Source: Halovenus amylolytica (GTDB lineage Archaea; Halobacteriota; Halobacteria; Halobacteriales; Haloarculaceae). From it: a stretch of 64,000 nucleotides of DNA. The position numbers were made by a program, and so were the translations under genes. The DNA lies in the NCBI GenBank assembly GCA_004015825.1, contig SAYS01000010.1:92814-156813 (forward strand). The letters are read 5' to 3'. This document shows positions 8,700 through 18,200 of this stretch, in pieces. The notes under the pieces are model-generated. The model had not been told where the DNA came from and searched no databases. It saw only the letters and a list, made by a program, of their open reading frames with translations. Each line of letters opens with the position of its first letter. The first letter of the stretch is position 1.

Positions 8700-10181
8700 A
8701 TGGACGAGTCGATTCGTGTCCTCCCGATTCCCACGGCGATCGTCCGGGTCGACCGTTCCGGGGAAATCGCCTTCGCGAACGATCGTGCCCGGTCGATACT
8801 CGGCTTCGACGGCGATGGGCCACTGGAGCGTACGTACGACGATCCGGACTGGGAGAGCAGAGATCTGGATGGGGAGCCGATCCCCGACGAGGAGTTACCA
8901 TTTCGGCGCGTGCTTGCGTCCGGCGAGCCGGTCGACGGCTATCGACACTCGATTCGCTGCGCCGATGGTGTCCGCCGGATCGTCGAGGTCAGCGGCGCAC
9001 CACTGTTCGACGGTCAGGGCGACGTCGAGGGCGTCGTCTTTGCCCTTTCGGACGCGACACCACGACGACGGCGAGAGACCGCCTTCGAGGCGTTGCACGA
9101 GATCGCCACGACGATCCAGCGCGAGCAGACCGTCGAGGCGGTCTGTGAACGCACAGTCACGGCCGCGGCCGACATTCTCCAATTCGATACCTGTTCGATC
9201 GTCATCCGCGAGGGCGAGTGGCTCGTCCCGTATGCAGTCTCAGAGAATACGCCACCCGATGGCGTGCAGCGAATGCGAACCGACGAGGGGCTCGCCGGCA
9301 AGACCTTCCAGAGTGGTGAGTCGGAGATTGTCGAGCGCGTCCCCGACAACGACGACGTGAACCCTGCCAAGGAATCCTACCGCTCGGGGATCAGCGTTCC
9401 AATCGACGAGTACGGGGTCTTCCAGGCGGTGAGCACCACTCCCGAAGCCTTTGCCGACGAAGATATCGAGTTCGCAGAACTCCTCTTGAGTCACACCGAA
9501 AACAAGATCGAACAGCTCGAACGCGAGGCGGAGCTCAGGCGACAGAACGAACGTCTCGACGAGTTCGCAGGGATCGTCAGCCACGACCTCTCGAACCCAC
9601 TGAACGTCGCCCAGCTCCAGCTCGAACTGGTCCGGGAATCTGTCGACGACGAACGCCTCGCTGCGGTTGCGCGAGCACACGACCGCATGGAAACACTCAT
9701 CGACGCTCTGTTGACACTCGCTCGTAGCAGAAACCCCGTTTCGGAGACGGCCCGGGTCGACCTCGCGGCAGTCGCGACGCAGTCACTGGCAACCCTCGAT
9801 ACTGACTGTGTGGCGCTCTCGACCGAATCAGCTGCGTTCATCGAGGCCGACGAGGATCTGGTCACGATACTGCTCGAAAACTTGCTGAAAAACAGCGCCG
9901 AACACGGCTGCGACGGGGCCGGTCAGGAGGATACCACTGTCACCGTTCGGATCGGACTGCTCGACGATGGTTTCTTTTTCGAAGATGACGGGGCCGGTGT
10001 TCCAGCAGAGATCCGCGAGGAGATCTTCGATGTGGGCGTTTCGACGGGAGCCGATGGGACGGGAATCGGGCTCAAAATCGTCACGGAGATCGTCGACGCC
10101 CACGGCTGGGCGATCGACGTGACAGAGAGTGAAGACGGCGGCGCACGGTTCGAGATCACCGGGGTCTCGATCGACGGCTGA
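8700..10181 (+). CDS. Soluble sensor histidine kinase (PAS-GAF-HisKA-HATPase)
   Basis: A cytoplasmic signal-transduction kinase of about 493 residues. Domains in order: PAS (about 5-120), GAF (about 128-272), a short coiled coil EQLEREAELRRQNERL, then HisKA with the phosphoacceptor His in GIVSHDLSNPLNVAQ. The HATPase_c domain has the N box ENLLKNSAEHG, G1 DDGAGVPAEI and G2 GTGIGLKIV. No transmembrane helix is present, so the signal is probably intracellular or redox/light related, which I cannot determine. An in-frame GTG at 8694 precedes the ATG at 8700. GTTTATTAAC about 25 bases upstream (8671-8680) is a plausible TATA. No response regulator is adjacent. Confidence 0.9.
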   Translation: MDESIRVLPIPTAIVRVDRSGEIAFANDRARSILGFDGDGPLERTYDDPDWESRDLDGEPIPDEELPFRRVLASGEPVDGYRHSIRCADGVRRIVEVSGAPLFDGQGDVEGVVFALSDATPRRRRETAFEALHEIATTIQREQTVEAVCERTVTAAADILQFDTCSIVIREGEWLVPYAVSENTPPDGVQRMRTDEGLAGKTFQSGESEIVERVPDNDDVNPAKESYRSGISVPIDEYGVFQAVSTTPEAFADEDIEFAELLLSHTENKIEQLEREAELRRQNERLDEFAGIVSHDLSNPLNVAQLQLELVRESVDDERLAAVARAHDRMETLIDALLTLARSRNPVSETARVDLAAVATQSLATLDTDCVALSTESAAFIEADEDLVTILLENLLKNSAEHGCDGAGQEDTTVTVRIGLLDDGFFFEDDGAGVPAEIREEIFDVGVSTGADGTGIGLKIVTEIVDAHGWAIDVTESEDGGARFEITGVSIDG

Positions 10182-10218
10182 GCCCGATCGCTGGTCGAGG
10201 ACTGTCAGTCCCGGGGGC

Positions 10219-10226
10219 CTTTTTAC
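10219..10226 (+). promoter_or_regulatory. TATA box of the moaB-like gene
   Basis: CTTTTTAC sits about 26 bases before the ATG at 10248. This supports that start and a leaderless mRNA. Confidence 0.45.
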
Positions 10227-10247
10227 GCTTCACGTCCGATGCACAGT

Positions 10248-10892
10248 ATGGTCGATTTCCAGTCCCGGGACACCACTCGTGGGACCGAGGCTGCGGAGAC
10301 AGACGAGGAAGAACCGCCCGACGAACCGGCGTCCGCCGACGAGTCTGCGGACTCCCAGTCCGCCACAGCGGAGACTCCCGAGCAGATCGATCTCTCGGAA
10401 CTCTGCTATGCAATTGTCACTGTCGCCGACGATCGATCGATCGCCGAGGATGCACAGGGTGACGTCGTCCTCGAAGCGATCGAGGAAGATGACGGGACGG
10501 TCACGACCCGAGATCTCATCCAGCCCTCGTACGACAGTGTCCAGAGCACTACGACACGGTTGACCGACCGCGACGACGTCGACGTTGTCGTCGTGATCGG
10601 TGGAACCGGTATCGAGCCCGACGATGTCACAGTCGAGGCTGTCGAACCGCTGTTTAGCAAACAGCTTCCGGGCTTCGGAGAGCTGTTCAGATTGCTCGCT
10701 CACGAGGACAAGGGAACTGCTATCGTCGGCACGCGCACGACTGCTGGCGTCATCGACAACGTCCCGGTCTTTGCCGTTCCCGGCACGATCGACGGTGCGC
10801 TACTCGCGACTGACGAAATTATTCTCCCCGAGGCTCAGTCGCTCGTCCGGGACGCGAACGGGCTGGACGGGTCTGATCGACCGGACTGGTGA
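10248..10892 (+). CDS. moaB: MoaB/MogA family molybdenum cofactor protein
   Basis: Probably adenylylates molybdopterin before molybdenum insertion. After an acidic, low-complexity N-terminal tail (about 1-45), the MoCF-binding fold begins with CYAIVTVADDRSIAED. It contains the diagnostic VVVVIGGTGIEPDD (about 113-126) and VTVEAVEPLFSKQLPGFGELF. The closing segment FAVPGTIDGA corresponds to the F-x-L-P-G motif of the family. It is 214 residues long. The Asp-rich tail is usual for halophilic proteins. No other molybdenum genes are adjacent. Confidence 0.9.
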   Translation: MVDFQSRDTTRGTEAAETDEEEPPDEPASADESADSQSATAETPEQIDLSELCYAIVTVADDRSIAEDAQGDVVLEAIEEDDGTVTTRDLIQPSYDSVQSTTTRLTDRDDVDVVVVIGGTGIEPDDVTVEAVEPLFSKQLPGFGELFRLLAHEDKGTAIVGTRTTAGVIDNVPVFAVPGTIDGALLATDEIILPEAQSLVRDANGLDGSDRPDW

Positions 10893-10946
10893 CTACTTGC
10901 TTCCCGAGGCGGTTCACTCGGAGCGTTTTCAGTCGTACGTATCGGA

Positions 10947-12470
10947 CTACTTCTCCAGCGCCAGCGAGGCGAGCAACGCTTCGAGTTGAATCCGCTCGTT
11001 CGCCCCCGATGTGATGCGGTAGTCCGCCTCGCCGATCCGGTCGAGTACCCGGACTGCAGCCTGGTCTTCGAGTTCGAACTCCCAGACGGAGCGGTGCAAC
11101 TGATCGATGATATCACCGCCGGCGATCCCCTCGTCGGTCAGCAGGCGGTCGAGCTGTGTGCGCGAGGCAGTAAAGTCCCCGTCGAGTGCCAGCGTCACCA
11201 TCTCCTCGATGTCCTCCGGGCGAGCAGTGCTCGTGATCTCGAAGACGCTCTCTTCGTCGACGACTCCGCCCGTGACTGCCGCGGCCTGGAGGCCGTTGAT
11301 CGCAGCGCGCATATCGCCGCCGGCGACGTAGATCAGCGCCTCGATCCCGTCGTCAGTAATCTCGATCCCCTCGTTCTCTGCGACCATCCTGACCTGCCGT
11401 TCGATCGCCTCGTCGGGCAGCGGCGAAAACCGGAAGACCGTACACCGCGACTGGATCGGGTCGATGATCTGTGAGGAGTAGTTACAGGAGAGAATAAACC
11501 GGACGTTGTTCGAGAACTGCTCCATCGTCCGGCGGAGTGCTGACTGTGCGTCGCTGGTATTGTGGGTCAAAATACCGTTAGCGAGCATGAAGTTGGGGGT
11601 CCCCTCCATGCTGATGTTGTACGCCTTTCCGCGATGGCTGTATTCGATGCTGTTTACTTCTGCGGTCTCAACAGTCTGTAATCCTCCATCGGAGACGAGT
11701 GCTGGCTCGAATTCCTCCCCTTCGTCTTTGCAGTCCATAGAACAGAACCGACCTGCAGTCCAGGCACCACAGACCTCGCACTGCGAAACGCCGATGTCGT
11801 CTTTGAAATCAGCTATCTTGTCCCCTGGCGACAGTTCGCGTAATTCCTTTTCTACGAGCGTTCCGTCCTCATCGACCACAAAAAACGGGTGGCTAAGACT
11901 CGCCAGAATTGTCCTCCCGTCCGCTAACTCGACTTCGAAGAAGTCCGCAACGCCCGAATCTACGAGTTTGCCCTTGTCTGATTGTATTTCATTTGTCTCA
12001 AAATCGACAGATGGAATCGGTTCACCGTCGGTAGCAACTTCTTCTATCGGTTTCACTTCCGGTGACGACGGATACCCAGCAACGACCTCTGTTCCGGGCG
12101 GAACACACAATGCGTCGGCCTCATCGAGGAATATAATCCGGTAGTTCGCGCCGCCGAAGGAGGTGCGTGCGAAACTTTTGATCCGGTCGCGAACCACGTC
12201 GATCCCCCGTTCGTCGGAGGCGTTGAGTTCGAGGAAATGTTCCTCCCAGTCCTCGCCGTAGAGTTCGCGTGCAGCAGCTATCGCCGAGGTCGTCTTCCCC
12301 ACGCCGGCCGGCCCTGCGAACAACATGTTCGGAAGGTCGTTCCGGTCGACGTAGCTCCGGAGTCGGTCGACAATCGCATCCTGTCCAACGATCTCGTCGA
12401 ACCGTTGTGGCCGGTACTTTTCGAGCCAGATATCCCCGCGACCGGCCGTCGTCTCGTCCGCTTCGCTCAT
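10947..12470 (-). CDS. rfcS: Replication factor C small subunit with an in-frame mini-intein
   Basis: AAA+ clamp-loader subunit that opens and loads PCNA. Without the intein the protein is about 324 residues, the normal RfcS size. Visible motifs: [14 protein letters not shown], Walker [12 protein letters not shown], Walker [11 protein letters not shown], sensor/SRC region and [12 protein letters not shown]. The intein interrupts the host directly after the Walker B segment DEADAL and before [15 protein letters not shown], a functionally critical site. The start at 12470 (MSEADETT) is chosen because the family N-terminus follows soon after; nine more in-frame codons upstream are not conserved. 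It converges on the moaB-like gene. Confidence 0.95.
   Translation of the reverse strand: MSEADETTAGRGDIWLEKYRPQRFDEIVGQDAIVDRLRSYVDRNDLPNMLFAGPAGVGKTTSAIAAARELYGEDWEEHFLELNASDERGIDVVRDRIKSFARTSFGGANYRIIFLDEADALCVPPGTEVVAGYPSSPEVKPIEEVATDGEPIPSVDFETNEIQSDKGKLVDSGVADFFEVELADGRTILASLSHPFFVVDEDGTLVEKELRELSPGDKIADFKDDIGVSQCEVCGAWTAGRFCSMDCKDEGEEFEPALVSDGGLQTVETAEVNSIEYSHRGKAYNISMEGTPNFMLANGILTHNTSDAQSALRRTMEQFSNNVRFILSCNYSSQIIDPIQSRCTVFRFSPLPDEAIERQVRMVAENEGIEITDDGIEALIYVAGGDMRAAINGLQAAAVTGGVVDEESVFEITSTARPEDIEEMVTLALDGDFTASRTQLDRLLTDEGIAGGDIIDQLHRSVWEFELEDQAAVRVLDRIGEADYRITSGANERIQLEALLASLALEK
11559..12107 (-). other. RfcS mini-intein (183 residues) with a Cys4 insert
   Basis: Protein-splicing element. 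It begins with Cys1 ([15 protein letters not shown]), has block B with LSHPFFVV, and ends with block [18 protein letters not shown] and the terminal GILTHN followed by Thr+1. There is no LAGLIDADG endonuclease. In its place, intein residues 110-126 hold C-x2-C-x8-C-x3-C ([17 protein letters not shown]), which looks like a zinc ribbon. The first and last splice residues are intact, so splicing is expected. Base composition is visibly less GC-rich than the exteins, consistent with horizontal origin. Confidence 0.9.
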
Positions 12471-12545
12471 GGCATTCGAGAGGGACGGCCCGCACATAAA
12501 CTCCCCGAGACCGCTCCGTCACAGCGCAGATCCATCCTTCGATCA

Positions 12546-13238
12546 CTACTGTCGCGAGAGTAGCAGAATCGAGGTTCCAGTGACCAGCACGACCGCTATG
12601 ACGTGGCCGGCGACGACGACGAACAGGATCGGCTGTCCGACCAGGAAGGGGAGAAAGGCGAGCTGGAGCAGCCCGAAGAGGATCGTATCGATATCCGCCC
12701 GCCGGAGCTGTCGCCGTGTCTCGCCGTCGAAGCTGTACCGGACAGACCGCCAGAGTGCGGCGACGCTGGCCCACCAGCCCGCGCCGATCCGATAGCAGAC
12801 GTCCCAGAGGATGAGCAACATGAGATACACCGCGAGAACCGGTGCGTCGGGGCCGAACAGCGACTCGATCAACGTCGTCTCCGTCTGCTGGGGATCGAAG
12901 ACGAACAGGTAGGTGATCAGCGCGATGAAGGAAAGCACCGCCAGCACGACCTCGATGTTCGAGCTAAAGAGGAGCCGCCGGTAGGATTCCGGAACGTCCT
13001 GTCCGCGGACCAGCGTGCCGATACGCAGCAACTCCGCACTCCCCGCAGTCGCGACGAGGACGGCGACAGTGCCAGCGACCGCCGCTTCCGGAAGGCTGTA
13101 GACGAGTGCCAGCGCGAGTACCGCTGCCTCGAACAGTAAGAACTGCAGGAGGAGTGCAACGTATGGGTTGACCTCGATACCCGGCAGTGCGCCGATGATT
13201 CCCTCGTAGACCCACGAATCACTGTACTGTGAACTCAT
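12546..13238 (-). CDS. Multi-pass membrane protein of unknown function
   Basis: 230 residues with about five or six hydrophobic segments (near 25-48, 52-70, 95-115, 130-150, 185-205 and 207-227). A short cytoplasmic, charged loop contains FDGETRRQLRRADIDT. I recognise it only as a haloarchaeal conserved membrane protein and see no catalytic motif. The start at 13238 (MSSQYSDSW) is the natural first Met. It lies 41 bases downstream of the SDR gene on the same strand and may be cotranscribed with it. Function cannot be assigned. Confidence 0.7.
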   Translation of the reverse strand: MSSQYSDSWVYEGIIGALPGIEVNPYVALLLQFLLFEAAVLALALVYSLPEAAVAGTVAVLVATAGSAELLRIGTLVRGQDVPESYRRLLFSSNIEVVLAVLSFIALITYLFVFDPQQTETTLIESLFGPDAPVLAVYLMLLILWDVCYRIGAGWWASVAALWRSVRYSFDGETRRQLRRADIDTILFGLLQLAFLPFLVGQPILFVVVAGHVIAVVLVTGTSILLLSRQ

Positions 13239-13279
13239 CTCGTCAGTACTCCTGTCTGGAACTCATCTGTTGGTTCGTC

Positions 13280-14170
13280 TCACCGTTCTGATCCGACAGC
13301 ACGCCTGACCGCCGTATCGAAGGGGATGTCCTCTGCGTCGATGTGTGATCTGATGCTATCATCTGTGACAACGGTCGGATTTTTCAACCCGTCGATCAGT
13401 GGTCGGGCAACACGCCAGTCGACGTTCGTGACCAGCCCGACCCAGTACGAGGAGAGTTTCGGGGAGAGCACCGGGACGGTGATCATGGTCGGTGGACGCT
13501 GGTCCAGCGCGACGGCCGTCCGCTGCATAATTTCGCCGTAGGTGAGCACGTCCGGGCCACCGATCTCGTAGGTCCCGCCGGCTGTCTCCGGTGCATCGAG
13601 GACACCGATCAGATAGGTCACCACGTCGTCGACAGCGATCGGCTGGCACTCCGTGTCGACCCACCGCGGTGTGATCATGACTGGCAGGCGTTTGACGAGC
13701 TGGCGAACCATCGCAAAGCTCACACTGCCGTCGCCGATGATGATCGCCGCACGAAGGGTCGTCAGATCGTAGTCTCCCTCACCGAGGATAAACTCGACCT
13801 CGCGCCGGGAGCGGAGATGTTTCGAGAGGTGGTCACCTGCTTCACCGAGGCCGCCGAGATAGACCACGCGGTCGACGCCCGCATCGCTCGCGGCCCTGGC
13901 GAAGTTCCGGGCTGCCAGCCGGTCACGTTCCTCGAAGTCCTTGCCGGCGTACATCGAGTGGATGAGGTAGTATGCCGCGTCGACGCCTTCGAATGCCGCT
14001 TCGAAGCTTCCGCGTTCGAGGATGTCACCCTCGAACAACTCGACAGCCGACGGCCCGTCGTACCGGGTCGTATCGCGGACGAGCGCCCGGACGTCGTGGC
14101 CGGCGGCGAGTAACGGCTCTAGCAGGCGGCCGCCGACAAACCCTGTTGCACCCGTGACGAGAACACGCAT
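13280..14170 (-). CDS. NAD(P)-binding atypical SDR protein (NDUFA9-like)
   Basis: An extended/atypical short-chain dehydrogenase fold protein of 296 residues. The nucleotide-binding motif VTGATGFVGGRL is at 4-15, followed by ALVRD for the cofactor ribose/phosphate. The canonical Tyr-x3-Lys catalytic pair is not obvious; the equivalent region reads VVYLGGLGEAGDHLSKHL. This fits the NDUFA9-like/NmrA-like branch, whose members often bind NAD(P) without classical SDR catalysis. The C-terminal half carries PIAVDDVVTYLIG and YEIGGPDVLTYGEIM, typical of this branch. Substrate unknown. Confidence 0.85.
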   Translation of the reverse strand: MRVLVTGATGFVGGRLLEPLLAAGHDVRALVRDTTRYDGPSAVELFEGDILERGSFEAAFEGVDAAYYLIHSMYAGKDFEERDRLAARNFARAASDAGVDRVVYLGGLGEAGDHLSKHLRSRREVEFILGEGDYDLTTLRAAIIIGDGSVSFAMVRQLVKRLPVMITPRWVDTECQPIAVDDVVTYLIGVLDAPETAGGTYEIGGPDVLTYGEIMQRTAVALDQRPPTMITVPVLSPKLSSYWVGLVTNVDWRVARPLIDGLKNPTVVTDDSIRSHIDAEDIPFDTAVRRAVGSER

Positions 14171-14249
14171 ACTATAGCATAGGACGGGAGCGTCTTAATG
14201 GTCACTCTGGCCCCAGTGCGGTAATAAACAGTAAGGCAATCGAGCCTGA

Positions 14250-14912
14250 ATGTCTGATATGGACGATGTGGACCGCCAGGATATGCCTGGTGCGCTGGTC
14301 GAGGCGTACCTCCAGCGTGAACGTGGCACGCTGGCGCTGTTAGACGAACTCGAAAAACTGTCCATCGAGGGGGAGTACGACCGGCTCCGCGACCGGATCC
14401 GGACCTTTGCCAGGAACAACCAGGAAGTGTTCTACACTGTTGCGCTCGCGTTGACCGGCTCGAAACATTTCTTCGGTGACGTCGAATCACAGCTCGGCGG
14501 CGAACCCGCGGACAAACTCCGCGATCTCGCCGAAACGTATCCCAGCCTCTCCGAACCGTTCAGTCTGGTCCGGATGGAAATATCGAACGAACGACACAAC
14601 CCACTCACGGGGCTCGACGTAACGACAACCTATCACTCCGAGGAGGAGGTCCCACTCGTCGCCTATACTGCGTACTCTGGCGGTGTCGATCTCTTCGAGT
14701 ACCGCGGCTCACCACAGGAGGTCCTCCAGTCCGCGAGCTATCTCGTCCAGGCGACCAACGACTCACTGGAGGCCGCACTCCGGGAAGACCACTCCGTCAA
14801 CACTGACGAACTCGGCGAACTCATCGACCGCCGCGAGAAACTCGAATCCGAATTGAATCACCTCCACGATCTCATCGACGAACTCCGCCGGAAACCGGTT
14901 GGCGACGGATAA
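14250..14912 (+). CDS. Acidic helical protein of unknown function
   Basis: A 220-residue protein, soluble and charged, with a long C-terminal heptad-like helix (about 185-215, from DELGELIDRREKLESELNHL) that could form a coiled coil. The central part (about 75-150) mentions no known catalytic motif. A second in-frame ATG nine bases later (14259) is an alternative start. A TATA-like AATAAACAG lies just upstream near 14223-14231. Codon use fits the chromosome, so I accept it as a real gene, but I do not recognise the family. Confidence 0.65.
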   Translation: MSDMDDVDRQDMPGALVEAYLQRERGTLALLDELEKLSIEGEYDRLRDRIRTFARNNQEVFYTVALALTGSKHFFGDVESQLGGEPADKLRDLAETYPSLSEPFSLVRMEISNERHNPLTGLDVTTTYHSEEEVPLVAYTAYSGGVDLFEYRGSPQEVLQSASYLVQATNDSLEAALREDHSVNTDELGELIDRREKLESELNHLHDLIDELRRKPVGDG

Positions 14913-15096
14913 GGTTGCTGACAATCTCCAGCTGAAACCCCCCTTCGTTTCTACTGCGAACCAGGCCACGTCCAGGAAATCGGTTAGACTGTTTTCACTT
15001 TCACTCCGGTCTACCCAGGATTAAATAGCCGTACCACGTGAATCTAATTAGACCGAGCTTAACGGTTAGCTGTGCATTTCCACCCGACTTATTCGT

Positions 15097-15117
15097 AAAT
15101 TTATATATAATTATACT
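15097..15117 (+). promoter_or_regulatory. Promoter (TATA region) of nrdJ
   Basis: AAATTTATATATAATTATAC is the most AT-rich run in the neighbourhood. A TATA box here predicts transcription start near 15130-15140, which gives a leader of about 100 bases before the ATG at 15238 and just upstream of the small frame at 15154. Confidence 0.6.
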
Positions 15118-15153
15118 TAGAAGAAGCGAGAGACAAAACCATTATTTAGTTCC

Positions 15154-15231
15154 ATGCCGAACAGAACTTCCGTCACAAATGATAGTAATGGGAGCAGTAC
15201 TTCGAACGCAAATCCGCGGACACACAGGTGA
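15154..15231 (+). other. 25-codon in-frame upstream ORF in the nrdJ leader
   Basis: ATG at 15154 opens a Ser/Thr/Asn-rich frame (MPNRTSVTNDSNGSS at its start) that ends with TGA at 15229-15231, six bases before the nrdJ ATG. It is in the same reading frame as nrdJ. It may be a leader peptide, or an N-terminal extension of NrdJ that has acquired a stop. Chance is also possible in a stretch this short. Confidence 0.35.
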
Positions 15232-15237
15232 GTGCGC

Positions 15238-18200
15238 ATGAGCAAGGAGCTCGCGGCCGACGAACTGACACTGCCGATCAAACGGACCGAGGGGGACACC
15301 CTGGAGGACCGGCTGACAGCCAACGCCTACCACAACATCCTGCCGGCCCGGTATCTCAGGAAAGATGCCGACGGCGAACTCGTCGAACAGCAGGAGGAGC
15401 TGTTCGACCGCGTCGCGAAAAACGTCGCGCTCGCCGAGGCCGTCTACGAGGCCGACAACCAGGACGTCGAAATTACGGTTTCGCCCGACCAGCTCAAACC
15501 GGATCACCCGCGCCGGGACGAACTGGCCGAGGAAGTCTTCGGCAAGGGAACGACTGCCGACGACGACGCCACGACCGTCCTGAACGAGTACAACGTCAAC
15601 AAGTTCGCCTACGAAACCGTGGTTCCGGAGCTTCCCGAGGGGGTTCAAGACCACGTCGAATCCGTCGCCGACCAGTTCCAGGAACAGATGGAACGGCTCG
15701 GTTTCATGCCGAACTCGCCGACCCTGATGAACGCCGGTGACGAACTCCAGCAGCTCTCCGCCTGCTTCGTCGACTCGCCGGAGGACGACATCGACGACAT
15801 CCATCAAACGGCAAAAGAGGCCGCCAACGTCTTCCAGTGTCTTACCGAGGAGTCGACGGTGATGGTCGAGGAGAAGGGGATCGTCAGTGTGGCCGACGTG
15901 GAAGCCGGGGACCGCATCGCACAGCGGACCGACTCGGGGTTCCAGTACAAATCTGTCGAGGAGACACATACGTACGAAGATGCGGAGACGCTCGGGGTGA
16001 CTCTCGCAAACGGACTTTCCGTCCGCGGAACACCGAACCATCGTCTCATGGTCGACGGCGAATGGACACGACTGGACGAGATCCAGGCCGGTCAAGAGAT
16101 TCACTACGCGCTGGGCTGGCTTCGGGAGGCAGATCGCGAACGCCCGGAACTCACGTCGGTTGCGAGCGGCGCTCGGTGGAGCGAGAACAGAACCGTCGAG
16201 AACACGGAGATTCTCGAACTGTACCAGGAGGGGCTCAGCGATTACGAGATTGCAGACCGTCTCGACTGCGGGAAGTCCACGGTTCAGCGCCGCCGGAGCA
16301 AGGAACTGGAGCTCCCGCCAAACGGGAACGGCGGGCGGAAACCCGGGTCGATGTCGTTCGACGAGTCGGTAGTCCACAAACTGTATCAGGACGGACACAC
16401 CGATGCGGAGATCGCTGACGAACTGGGTGTCCACCAGGTGACCGTCGGACAGTTCCGCGCTCGCGAGCAACTCACGCCGAATGGAACGCCGGTCAAAACG
16501 GTCCAGCAACCGGCGCAGTTAACCGAGGATCTCGCCGAACTCGTCGGACTGTGGGTCGGTGACGGCTCGTGGCATCAAGACGGCGTTCGGTTCCACGTTG
16601 GACGCGAGAGCCTCGCCGAGTACATCGATCAACTCTCTCAACGACTGTTCAGTACGGCGACTTCGACCTCCTTCGCGGACGGCTGCTACGAGGTCGGAAT
16701 CAACAGCCACGAGATCAAGCGCTGGTGGGAAGCGAACTTCGACTGTAAGGAAAACGGCGCCCAGTCCGCTCACATCCCGCAGGTCATCAAGCGTGCACCC
16801 ACTGGTGTTGCCGAAGCGTTCCTCCGAGGATACTTCACGGCGGACGGGACGCTGCTCGACGATACGTATCCGAAACTGTACAGTTCGTCCGAACGGGCTA
16901 TCGACGACGCCGCGACCCTGATGATGGGCCTGGGGTATCCGGTCAAAAAATCCGTCATCCGCGACGAAGACGCCCATCCGTACTACGGCCTCGTTCCGAC
17001 GACGGGTGATGGACGGAAAGCGTTCCTCCGCGATGTCGGCTTCATCGACGAACGCCGCGAAATCGGTCTGTCGAACATCGATACTGTCTCCGCCCGCGAC
17101 TCTCACGTTATCGGTGAGCAATACTCCGTCGAAGTCGACTCCGTGGCCGAATCCGAACCCGCGACCGTCTACGATATCACCGTCGCGGACGACCACGAAT
17201 ACGTTACAGACGGGATCGTCTCGCACAACAGCGGCGGGGGCATGGGCTACGCCTTCTGGCGACTCCGACCGTACGGCGACGCTGTCGGCTCGACGGGTGG
17301 GATCGCGTCGGGTCCGATCACGTTCATGCGCACGTACGACCAGATGTGTGAGACGATCGCTCAGGGTGGCGCGCGCCGTGGCGCACAGATGGGTGTCATG
17401 CGTGTCTCCCATCCGGACGTCATCCAGTTCATCCACGCCAAGAACAAGGACGTCTCACTCGCGAACACCCTCCGACTCAACGACCCCGACGACTTCACGC
17501 ACAACTCCTTTGCCGAAGCCCTCGAAGAGGCCCGCGACCTGATCGACGACGAGGGTCGTGTGCCCGAACACCTCCGGAACGCAGTCGAGGGTCATCTCTC
17601 GAATTTCAACATCTCTGTCGGGATCACCGACCAGTTCATGGACGCGGTCAAAAACGACGAGGAGTACACCTTCACCAACCCACGCACGGGAGAGGCACAC
17701 GTCGCGACTGCGGAAACGAAAGAACTCTACGACATGTTCGGTCTCGGCGAGCACGTCGAGGTCGGTGAAGTGCTCTCGGTTCCAGCGGGTCTGCTCTGGG
17801 AACACATCGTCGAAGGCGCTCACGAGAACGGCGAACCGGGCGTCATCTATCTCGAACGCGTCAACAAGAAACACTCCTTCGACGTCGAGGAGCATCCGGA
17901 CCACCGGATTCTCGCGACGAACCCGTGTGTAACTGGTGATACACTCATCAGCACCGAAAACGGCCTAATTTCTGCCGAAGAACTGTACGAGCAGGGTGTC
18001 GCACGCGATATCGTGGTAGATGGTCGTCTCAGTGAAGATCGTGTCAAGGAAGCCAGTAGTGTCTACAAGACTGGTGAGAAGGAGGTGTACGAACTCACGA
18101 CCGAGGAAGGATACGAACTCCGCCTCACTGCCGACCACCGTGTCATGACTGACGATGGCTGGGTCGAGGCCCAAGACCTTACTCCTGGCCACACAGTTCA

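Larger units (their letters stand above)
14913..15237. other. Spacer before nrdJ with an AT-rich promoter
   Basis: The first half (14913-15090) shows no gene or convincing structure. The second half holds an unusually AT-rich promoter (15097-15117), then a transcribed leader of roughly 100 bases containing a 25-codon open frame. I looked for a cobalamin-riboswitch signature because the downstream enzyme needs B12 and did not see one. Confidence 0.5.

Noticed and set aside
15097..15237. Cobalamin riboswitch in front of the B12-dependent reductase
   Set aside because: No B12-box-like segment or matching set of helices is visible.
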